A DNA stretch of 64,000 bases from Purshia tridentata (taxonomy: Eukaryota; Streptophyta; Magnoliopsida; Rosales; Rosaceae), in the NCBI GenBank assembly GCA_003254885.1, contig QANT01003805.1, positions 1-64,000 on the forward strand, written 5' to 3'. Shown in pieces: positions 23,574 through 32,325 of the stretch. The translations under genes were made by a program, and so were the position numbers. The notes under the pieces are model-generated. The model was not told the origin of the DNA and ran no database searches. It saw only the letters and a list, made by a program, of their open reading frames with translations. Numbering within the stretch: the first letter of the stretch is position 1; the number at the start of each line of letters is the position of its first letter.

Positions 23574-25039
23574 ATTTGAATTTTATGTGAATCCTCTCGA
23601 GTTGATACTTACGGATATCAATTTGGATTCATTATAAATCCATTCAAAGTTGTTGTTATCGGGCTTCAATCAAAACAACAAAAAAAAGAAATGGCAGAAA
23701 GCCAAGAGAAAATATAAATGGGATTTTCTGGCATTGGCAAATAAAAAAAAGAGAGAAAAGAAATGACAAATTAAAAAAAGAGAGAAAAGAAAAGCCAAAA
23801 AAAAAGAGAGAAAGAAGTCGATTAAAAAAAATATAGTGAAGAAGTTGATGCCTTCCAGCGAGGAAAAAAAAAAGAGAAGATGTTCACTGGCCGTGGTCAT
23901 TCCTCAAAGCACAAGGTTCTTTGATGTTGTGTTGACCAAATTACACATCAAGATCTTTTCATTGCATTTGAGGCCCACTATTGCTCCAAGGATTGGTTTC
24001 AGAAACAAAAGCAAGTCCACATTTCTCATTGGAACCAAATTGGAAAAAGGAGATAGATAGCAAAAGAAATAAAAAAGTGGAGTCCACCAGTTTGATATTC
24101 AAAGACTATGGTCTACTAGCCTACGTACGTTGGGGCTTAAGTGCAGCTACTGCTAGTTGGACCCTCAAATCAAAATTGGTCTAACAAATTCCAAGTGGAC
24201 AAAATAGATGGATTTTTCTTCTAAATTAAAATGCCCATTATAGATAATAAAAAAAGTGTCAATTAATTAATAATTGATACAAAATATTTAGTGGGCACAA
24301 AATTAAATTTACATTTGCCCATTAAAAAATAAAGCGTATCAATTAATAAATAATTGATACAAAAATATTTAGTTGGCATAAAAACAAATTCATGTTCGCC
24401 CATTATAAAAAAATAAACATGTTATTTAACAAATAAATAACACTAAAATATTAATGGGCACATTTTCTTCAAATCCAAATTCCAAATTCCAAATCTCAAA
24501 TCTCAATTTCAAATTCATTTCTTAAATGGTACAAAACCATTTCTCCCAATTGGTACAAAACCAAATCTCTCAAATTCAAAATTCAAAATTCAACTTCAAA
24601 GTGGCACAAAGCCAACCAAATTTAAATCCTTGTGAACTACATTGGTTTGATTCCTTTAAGGATATGTAGGCAACCTACTCAAATTTAGGTGCAACCGCAA
24701 CCAAATCAAATTTACCCCAAACACTCACCCATCTCAGTAAATGATTTCAGTTTCGTCATAATTGGAAAGGGTCTTCTCTTGTACCTTGTGCCAAGAGATT
24801 GTAATTAAGAGATGCACTCCATCTTGAAAGGGTCGTACCCTAAATAATAAAACTCTATTCCTAAAATGAGTAGAGTGAGATTATGTTGGGTAACAAATAT
24901 AAATTATTAATATAATAATTTATCAAATTTTTCTTCAACACACACCTTTAGGTCATAGATATCTGTTCTTTTTAACTTTTTTTTATTTATTCATTACTTA
25001 TATTCGATTAAGCCAAACTGGCCCAACCTCCCCCAATGA

Positions 25040-25357
25040 GAGCCATATTAAGCAAACCTAGCTAACTGATGAGCCACCACTTTGCAAGTCCGAGAGATAT
25101 AACCGAGCGTAGGATCATGAAACTGATTCAGAAGATGTCGAACGTCCATTACCAGCTCCTCTTCAACACTAAATAAAGCACATGTACTCCCCATCAGCAT
25201 AAACCTCATTCACCACCTCCATTGCATCACTCTCAAAAGCTAAATTCAAACACAAACGTAGTCCATGAATGAAGGCCAACAGCTCCGTCGTTTTGGGCGC
25301 AAAACACCCCACAACCGGTTTATAATACATTTCTTTTTTCCATTTTCTTTTGCTCAA
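25040..25357 (-). mobile_element. LINE-type RNase H (RVT_3-like) domain fragment
   Basis: The minus-strand frame 25357-25169 reads FAPKTTELLAFIHGLRLCL then LAFESDAMEVVNEV, the pattern of the RNase H domain at the end of plant L1-type ORF2 (A..ELLA...GL.L......ESD..EVV). In the adjacent frame it continues with LVMDVRHLLNQF and RTCKVVAHQLARFA, matching the family's final R..N.VAH.LAR.A motif. A frame change and a stop therefore separate the two halves, and no reverse transcriptase lies upstream. It is a decayed fragment, or less likely the tail of a domesticated RNase H gene. Confidence 0.6.
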
Positions 25358-25719
25358 TATAAATGTTTATTTATGCCATCAAAGTAAATTCTTCCACAAT
25401 ATATGCCATTCTCTTTTTATTTAATTTCAGGTTTGTTTTTTAATTTATCAAAAGAGGACTTTCGTAGAAGCTAGGATTAAGAGTGAATAGAGCTAAAATT
25501 ATAATCCAAAAAAAAATTAAGCCAGGTATAGGCTCATCCTCCAGCCATATGGCCTCCTGCAAACTAATTAATAGCATGCCTAGCTAGTATACTAATGGGC
25601 TACTTTATAACAGACTCTAGGAGGAAAACCACAATGAGCAGAAGCATAAGACTGGAGCAAAACCTTGGCCTTTTCAATCAGGTCTTCCACATGCATTAAA
25701 AAACAAAAAACCAAAAGAG

Positions 25720-25903
25720 GAATAATGCTATTTGTACACACTTAACTAACCACCTTATGTGACAGCTCATGTGGTGATGCTATGTAGTAATTGTTAGTAT
25801 ATAAGTTCATGCTATTAATTACATGACATCACTATATGAGCTACTACATAAGGTGGTCAACAAATGTACGTAATCAGTTAAATGTGTATAAATAAAATTA
25901 TTC
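25720..25903. mobile_element. Stem-loop MITE, 184 bp
   Basis: Nearly the whole element is an inverted repeat: GAATAATGCTATTTGTACAC at the left pairs with the reverse complement of the right end (GAATAATTTTATTTATACAC), and ACCACCTTATGT and AGCTCAT blocks repeat inverted further in. AAAGAG flanks both sides (25714-25719 and 25904-25909), a possible target duplication. Superfamily is uncertain. Confidence 0.7.
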
Positions 25904-26327
25904 AAAGAGTTAACTAGAGTTCAGTCAAAAGGGGAGAGATTGAAATCAGCTTGGCTTGGATGAGAGACACATGAGAAAGGAGAGCGAAAAAAATATAAGA
26001 GGAAATTCCTTTTTATGCCAAATTAAACTCAAAACCACACTATTTTGCTAGTTGATATGTTGTCTCCTTTAACAATTAATTGGACTGTCCGAATGGACAA
26101 GATGTTATAAAAGATACATAAAAAATAATCACCCACTTACCATAAAGCGAGGAATTCCCCGATCATTCGTCCATTTTTTAGGTCCCTTCTCAAGGGTTGT
26201 CGTTGGAAAAATCAGCCAAATATGTAATTTCTTAGTCATCCAAACATTGCAGACAAAAACAGTCCGTCTGATAAAATTTAAATGATGTAGACAGTAGTCA
26301 GTATTAGACCATAAAAGGTCTTTTATA

Positions 26328-26790
26328 ACACTCAAAACACGCTATAAAAGCAATTTTATAGCATTATCCTTTATAGCATTATCCAAAACCCTATCATGGC
26401 CAACGTTATAATAGATCAAATGTTTATGATAGCGTTTTTGGAATGCTATAAAAGAATTGGTTTACTATAATAGCATTTTTGAAACGCTTTAAAAAAGCTA
26501 TACGATAGCATTTTTAAAAAGCAATAAAGCTATAGCCTATACGATAGCATTTTTGAAATGCTATTATTGTGGCGTATAATGTTTTAGAATATGCTATTAT
26601 AATTATTACTTTAGCATTTTAAAATGCTATCATTATTTTTTCGAAGCATCTAATGAATTAATGCTATAGTGGTTATTGATGACACATTTGGTGCCTCCAT
26701 AATTATTTTTTAAGGCTTTTTAAATTGCTACTAGAAATTTTATTTATATAGCATTTAGTATATATGAAAATCATATGCTATCAAGTATGT
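26328..26790. mobile_element. CACTA-like element end with ATAGCATTTT subterminal repeats
   Basis: GATAGCATTTTTGAAATGCTAT-type palindromic words and the single motif ATAGCATTTT occur at least ten times in both orientations between about 26340 and 26780. The first bases, CACTCAAAACACGCTAT (near 26332), resemble a CACTA terminus. The opposite end was not found, so only one end or a remnant is reported. Confidence 0.5.
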
Positions 26791-26892
26791 AAATTAAAAG
26801 AAACAATTGGAACTAAAACACATCATTAAATTGGTCTTGAAATACAATAATTTCAATTGATCAAATAAAAGGTACAATAGTTTCATGTATAA

Positions 26893-27346
26893 GAGCATTT
26901 CCAAAAGGCTCTTCAAATAAAGAATTCTTCATTTTTTGAAGAGAGAAGAGTATTTTGGGCTCCAAAAGACCCTTCAAAATGAATCTTAATTTGACAATTC
27001 AATTTCTCTCTGTTCAAATCTAGGACCCTCTCTCCTCTCTTCAAATATTAATGACATTTAATTTTGTTTATATTTCCTATACATTTTTCATTCTTTTTCC
27101 TTTAATAAGATATTTTAATTGAATAAATTAAATTTTAAAAATAAGTATTGCATAAAATAAATACAAATAATTAGTACAAAAAATAATATAAATATTAGTG
27201 CATAGAATGGATACAAGTATTTAAAATTAGAAGAGTCTCTTGGAGATTAAAAAATTTAAGTAGCAAATATCACTCTTCAAATTGCCACACAGGTCATCAA
27301 ATGTGAATTTGAAGAGTAATTTTGCAAAAGTCTTTTAGAGATACTC
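26893..27346. mobile_element. PIF/Harbinger-type MITE, 454 bp
   Basis: The left end GAGCATTTCCAAAAGGCTCT and the reverse complement of the right end, GAGTATCTCTAAAAGACTTT, are inverted repeats, extended by CTTCAAAT-type words. TAA flanks both ends (26890-26892 and 27347-27349). The interior is AT-rich without coding potential. The termini are more diverged than in the 8667 MITE, so it is probably older. Confidence 0.72.
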
Positions 27347-27349
27347 TAA

Positions 27350-28334
27350 GTTACTCCAAACACCAAGTTTAAGGAAGTTTCATAAAGGCCATAGTTTCAA
27401 ATTGTCTTTTAAAAAACACTACTATGTAGGTCCTACATAGTTACAAAAATGAGCCTAGCCTTCATGATATGAGTGTAACCTATTAATTCGATCTCCTCAA
27501 AAATAAAGCATCTAATATCCAAGTGCCTCCAAAATGCCAAAAAGAAGTCAAAACATTTCTAAGTATAGCCAAATTAAGCCTTAGTATAGGCACAATATAA
27601 TATTTCTTAACTTATAAAATTTTGCGGAGTAACAATTTCATACACCAGATTCACCAACTGATAAGAATATACACAATGGCTACAAATCAGCCATAATTAA
27701 TTTTAATGTACTCTGCACGGTAGGCAAAGCAAATAACCTATTCTTTTAGATTTTTCATGAAAAAGATGCACTAAAAAGTCGTAAATGGCAAGGTAGTAGC
27801 CAAGCAATGCAACATATCCACAAAGGTAACCAAGCAATCCAACATATACACAAAGGTTGCAGAGGCAAAAAAGGTAAGCCACAAATTTATGACGGTAACA
27901 TTGACAGGTGTGGCTAATAGACAATTGAATATATAAGTATAGCAAATATTCAAACTCATTATCAACTTAATTAATATCAGTGTAAAGCATATAGCATGAA
28001 TAAATTAATAACTCAATCATTGAAGACTCACAAATAAATAAATAAAGGTGACAGATCGAACTTATGCAGACAGTATTTAAAACCTTATTTCAAGAAGCAA
28101 GTTGGCAAAAGAATTTAATTAAGATACCAATTGCAATTTCACTTCATAATTTGCATAGAATAATAAAACAAACATCCCCTTTATTTATTTGGCAATCTAA
28201 TAATTATTGCTTAAGCTACTTAGATGATTCGTCTAATAATTAATATTTGTAAGAATCTAATTCCTCCTTTTCTGTCACTTTTTTCTAGAAAGAGAAATAG
28301 ATGGTGCTGAGTGGTGGTGTGCAAATACTGAATT
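27350..28334. other. AT-rich intergenic stretch with a 21-bp perfect palindrome
   Basis: No gene is seen. At 27421-27441 the arms ACTATGTAGG and CCTACATAGT surround one central base. The short ORFs at 27703-27965 have no recognisable homology. Confidence 0.5.
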
Positions 28335-28440
28335 AAGATTTTTTTTGTGATAGTGGGATTTGAAACCGGAAGGAGGGGTCGGGCACATTGGCCTTAGCCA
28401 CCTCCTCTATTAGTTGTTAGCTAGTTCTAAATTAAGATTT
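28335..28440 (-). mobile_element. Possible tRNA-derived SINE head
   Basis: On the minus strand GGTGGCTAAGGCC (about 28410) resembles an A box, and GGTTTCAAATCCC (about 28360) resembles the B box GGTTCRANTCC with one extra T. An A-rich tract follows toward 28335. No target duplication was identified. A tRNA pseudogene is an alternative. Confidence 0.4.
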
Positions 28441-30290
28441 TGATTGTATTGCAGCCAGGGACAGGGCCAAAAAAATGTAACTATGGGGGCACATTTTTTT
28501 TTTCTCCTTATTTTCTTTTCCATTTGTAGATTTTTTCCCATCTAACATACGATCACATATAAAATCAAAATTTTGTTAACTACAAATATGTCTTTCATTT
28601 GTAGATTAATATCCACAAAATGATAAAAGAAAGGCTGCATTGATGAAAAAAGAACACATAAGCATGTCATGGAAAGAGGTAAGACCCTAGATACTTTTAG
28701 AATTAGAAAACACATGGCATAGAAATTGAAACTGGTGGAATATTTTAATTTTTTTGGGACACTTAAGTAAAATACTATAACTCAATACTTAATATTTTAA
28801 TCTAGAAAAATGTGAAAGGGAACACGTGTCCTCCTGGTCCCTTCGCAGCTCCGTCCATGGTTGTAGCGCACTGGCCAAGTATTACAAACTACAAAGAAAA
28901 GAAAAGTCTTAATGTTTTTTATTAATTTAATCAAATATATTGACCAGTCTACTGCAAAAGGAAAATAAGGGCTCAATAATTAGTGTATATATTAACATCT
29001 TGAAATAGACGTAATAATTTTAGTAATTGACAGAACTAGATGAATTAGTTCCTTCCCACTTTAGTTATGTTCTCATTAATACTTTTAGTCAAGTCTACCA
29101 TAATTTACTTCAAGTATTGCCTAAATTCCTAATTATGAGTGATTTAACTTTAAGTTACTAACAAATTTTTAATTTAACCAAAACTATCCGAACACAATAA
29201 CTTACTTCTAGCTTATCTTTAATTTAACAAAAATCATCCAAACTCACAAATTTAATTTTTATATAACATCAACTCACCCACAATCACAAATTTAATTTCT
29301 AAGTAATATTAACCCACCCACGACTATAAATTTATTTTTCAAGTAACATTCTAAAAGTCCTAAGATCTAACACCATAACAATAAGGACAAAAAACTACAT
29401 GCCAAATATAATAAATTTCAAGCATGTCATTGCTCAATTAAATTAACTCAAGCCCAACCCACCCACAACTTAACAGTTTCAATTTTCACTCGCAGTTTCA
29501 ATTTTAACTATAGTTTCAGTTTTATTCACAGTTTCAGTTGTATAACGCAATTAACAAACTAAAAAAGTTTTAGTTTTGGTTCACAGTTTTATTTTGCAAT
29601 TTCAATTCACAGTTTTAGTTCATAATTTTAGTATTTTTAATCCATGAAAGTGTTTTAGTTCACACTTTCATACCATTTTGAAATGATACCAACTTCAAGC
29701 TCCCTGCAAATCAACCTTCAATGCAATGAATACTACTATGGTACAGTAAACTAAAAAAGTAACAAAATTGTTTTAACTTATCCACTTATAGATCCAATAG
29801 GGGAATGCTAGAGTGCCTTAACAATTGGTTCTTTAATTGTGCCTCAATGACATAGATTATTATTTAAATTAAAATATTTGCCACATCAGATACTGTATAA
29901 TCAACCAATTTTTACCCTTCTCCATTTTTATTCATCTTAATATATATATATATGTTCTTCATCTTCTTCACTTATGTATCGGTCCAAACATTAAATATTA
30001 ACCATTCTCTTCTCTATTTTCTCTTTAATTATTTCCATAGTCAATTGCTAAAACTTGTAGCTAAACGTACACTCTAAATTTCTATTCCCATATCCAACCC
30101 AGCAGCCCCACCCCTCTCATAGGGACCCTCACCGGCAATCAAACATCAGCGACCTCCACCGCCAACATCATTAAGCCCAATCCTCGGAAAACCTCTAACA
30201 TAAAGGATAGTCCCATTAGTGATGTCTTCCGAATTCATTGTCGAAATTAGTCTTGCCCGATATCAATCGATCATTACATTCACTAGTGAT
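28441..30290. other. AT-rich intergenic stretch
   Basis: It holds a loose array of CAGTTTCAATTTT-type words (about 29475-29650). At 29800-29880 there is a block resembling a MITE arm (GGGGAATGCTAGAGTGCC) without a partner. No gene was recognised. Confidence 0.5.
29475..29650. repeat. Degenerate minisatellite of CAGTTTCAATTTTNACT words
   Basis: About eight units of roughly 20-22 bp (CAGTTTCAATTTTAACTAT, TAGTTTCAGTTTTATTCA and so on) in tandem. Confidence 0.6.
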
Positions 30291-31121
30291 CAGTGTTTTC
30301 AAAGGCAAAAATATGAGGTGAAGCGTTTTCGGTCTCAAAGGCGAGGCGTAAGCCTTTCGAGACATTAATATTATAATTAAAAAATTATAAATATATATAA
30401 TATAAACATATTTAATAGGTAAATATATACATATAAGTAAATATGTATACATGCCCATATATATAGAAAATTATGATCATTCTTAGCCTAAGCCACTCAA
30501 CAATTTGTTTTTTTTTTTTTGGGTCATAATTGAATTTCATTCAAGCCCAAATCATAAACAAAAAACAAAGAGAACCAGCCCAAAACTAAGCCCACTAGCT
30601 GATACAACAAAAAAAGGAAGGAGCAAGAGCAAGAGAAATCAGCTACACACACCACTACCAGACAAATTAACATACCTTTTCTCTCTCAGGGTTCCTTTGT
30701 TCACTATGTACTGCTTTAAAGAATGGGATGAGGCTACTTGATCGGAACTCCAACTCCTTCTTTGATGCACCACCTTGTCTTCATTCTCTCTCCCCCTTTT
30801 GTCCTTCGAACTCTCTGGTTCCATCTATGGCTGGCTCAGCTTTCGGTCATAGCTTGCCTCAGCTCACCCTGCTCTCAAGCTGCTGCCCACCTGAGGAGTT
30901 AGGTTTTCCCAAAGCAGAAGAACATTGCAGAAAAGATGAACCTATTAGGCGTTCGCACCTCACGCATTTCACGCTTTCGCTAGGCGAGCGTACGCATCAC
31001 CCAAAAGGCAAACGCCTTTCAGGAATTTTGTCTAACAGGTGGTACGCATCAGGCGAACTCCGGCTGCCTTGCTCCGATGCGCGCCTCAAGGCGAGCCTGA
31101 TGCTCGCCTTTTAAAACACTG
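30291..31121. mobile_element. TIR transposon with GGCGAGGCG-type subterminal words, probably hAT
   Basis: The left end CAGTGTTTTCAAAGGC and the reverse complement of the right end, CAGTGTTTTAAAAGGC, match at 15 of 16 bases. The subterminal regions are rich in AGGCG/CGCCT words (30318-30365 and 30940-31110). A CAGTG start fits hAT, but the 8 bp on each side (CTAGTGAT, GGTATGAT) match only partly, so the target duplication is unproven. A LINE-like insertion interrupts it. Confidence 0.6.
30508..30940 (-). mobile_element. 5'-truncated LINE-like 3' end nested in the TIR element
   Basis: The segment begins on the plus strand with a T-tract (30508-30520). On the minus strand it therefore ends in poly-A after GGGCTTGAATGAAATTCAAT, the style of plant L1 3' ends. 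The AGGCG-rich sequence of the host element resumes at about 30940. The inner boundary and a target duplication are not certain. Short ORFs here (30505-31114) are incidental. Confidence 0.45.
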
Positions 31122-31143
31122 GGTATGATGTGATATTATGATA

Positions 31144-31470
31144 GATTGACAGAACCATCATGTGATTGCGTGAATGCGCCAAAATAATCACTAGGCTTTA
31201 TTGTCCTCACTTGGAAAACTCAAACCGAGGAATCATAGCAAAACCTGATTCGTCGCAAGTCTTTACAATCAAAAAGAAAACTGAGAATCTCAAAGAGGAC
31301 ACCACAGATTGACATGACCATCACGTGAAATTCAAAAGTTTCACTCACTGGGCTTTATTGCCCTGTTACTTAGAAAACTAAGAAAATCTAGCAAAGCTTA
31401 ATGCCTCGCAAGCATTTTCATTAAAATGATAGCTCAGAATCTCAACCCAGCGGAAGACACCAATCTTAAT
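31144..31470. repeat. 163-bp tandem duplication, diverged
   Basis: Copy 1 (31144-31306) and copy 2 (31307 to about 31470) both start GATTGACA-(A/T)GACCATCAYGTGA and share GGCTTTATTG, CTCGCAAG-like and GAATCTCAA blocks in the same order. Confidence 0.7.
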
Positions 31471-31624
31471 TCATATTTTGAATTGAATACGCCATAAAGT
31501 GGGTTGTTCTCTTCCCCTTAGCGCTTATATATAAATTCTTCCATTCTGCTTATAACTCCTCCTTTCTGCTCATAAAAGTTAAGATAAAAAATGTTCACTA
31601 AATAAGGTATTCAAAATTAACTTC

Positions 31625-31705
31625 TTATTTTTTTCAATATCAGTTGTTTTCTTTTCAATATCAGGTTGTTTTTTTTCAATATCAAGTTGTTTTCAATATC
31701 AGGTT
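31625..31705. repeat. Short tandem repeat, four units of about 20 bp
   Basis: TTTTCAATATCAGGTTGTT repeats with minor variation. Confidence 0.75.
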
Positions 31706-31766
31706 GGGAAACAGTGAGGGTTATTCCCTTTTTTTATGAGCGTAGTTTGATTGTTTTTCAAGACTT

Positions 31767-32015
31767 TATACCAGTTCACTACCATGAATTGTGTTTCTAA
31801 ACCTTTACACCAAACCTTTACCTCTCCAATTGAAGCAATTTTAGATAAAAGTTGTTACAGGCTAAGTGAAACCCATGCACAAATTACTCATGCAAATTAG
31901 ATAATTGGTTTAATCTATTAATCTATCAGTGGCTGGAAGGCATGGAAATGCAGGCTGAGAGCACCGGTGATCAATTTCAACTTCTATGGGCTGAAAATCT
32001 TAATAGTTTGCGGCT
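31767..32015 (+). pseudogene. Partial, internally deleted copy of the last intron and last exon of RIF1
   Basis: 31767-31905 matches 36917-37056 (within the last intron of RIF1), including GAATTGTGTTTCTAAACC and CTCCAATTGAAGCAATTTTA. From about 31904 the match jumps to 37363 (TTGGTTTAATCTATTAAT) and then to 37410-37497 in the last exon (CAGTGGCTGGAAGGCATGG). The copy therefore lacks about 310 bp of intron plus about 30 bp spanning the splice acceptor and first codons. It lies 311 bp upstream of the RIF1 start codon, in the same orientation. It cannot encode a useful protein. A handful of substitutions against the source suggests moderate age. Confidence 0.9.
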
Positions 32016-32243
32016 GAACCTCTTAATAACTTATTTGACGGCATGTGGTTTTTGTGTTGGACGGCAAAAAATAGTTGGTGAGGTAAAGTGAAACCGCTCA
32101 TAGTTTGGGGGTATTTTTATAATTAATCATAAATACAACTTTGTCATATTGTAATCCTATTCCCATATTTCACATTTTTCAAAAACAAAAAAAAGTTAAG
32201 AAAATAAATACTACTCATTAACCCGCCATCAACTTTACCGCGT

Positions 32244-32255
32244 TTTGGCGCGAAA
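32244..32255. promoter_or_regulatory. Perfect E2F consensus upstream of RIF1
   Basis: TTTGGCGCGAAA fits the canonical E2F site TTTSGCGCSAAA at every position. It lies 70 bp upstream of the start codon at 32326. E2F sites mark S-phase genes in plants, in keeping with RIF1's replication role. Confidence 0.75.
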
Positions 32256-32325
32256 TTTGTCCCCAAAACTCAACATCCCAAGTTAGGGATTCACATAGTG
32301 CTGCTTCGTCTCGTCGAGCGCAACA

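Larger units (their letters stand above)
23083..24940 (+). mobile_element. Solo LTR of an LTR retrotransposon, 1858 bp, with 5-bp target duplication
   Basis: The LTR starts TGTTGAA and ends TTCAACA, perfect 7-bp inverted termini in TG...CA form. It is flanked by the exact 5-mer CACAC (23078-23082 and 24941-24945). A TATA box (TATAAATAG, 23290-23298) sits in the expected place. The segment near 24635-24680, ending GGATATGTAGGCAACC, resembles the 3' parts of Tat/Ogre-type Ty3 LTRs, which is the basis for the tentative family. No internal region or partner LTR follows, so it is a solo LTR. Terminal repeats and target duplication are intact, arguing against great age, but a single LTR gives no date. 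Confidence 0.82.

Noticed and set aside
28335-28440. tRNA gene on the minus strand
   Set aside because: The B box has an extra base and no acceptor or anticodon stems can be formed; reported only as a possible SINE head.
30505-31114. ORFs of 78 and 128 residues
   Set aside because: They lie in the LINE-like insertion and the AGGCG-rich transposon end; there is no recognisable domain.
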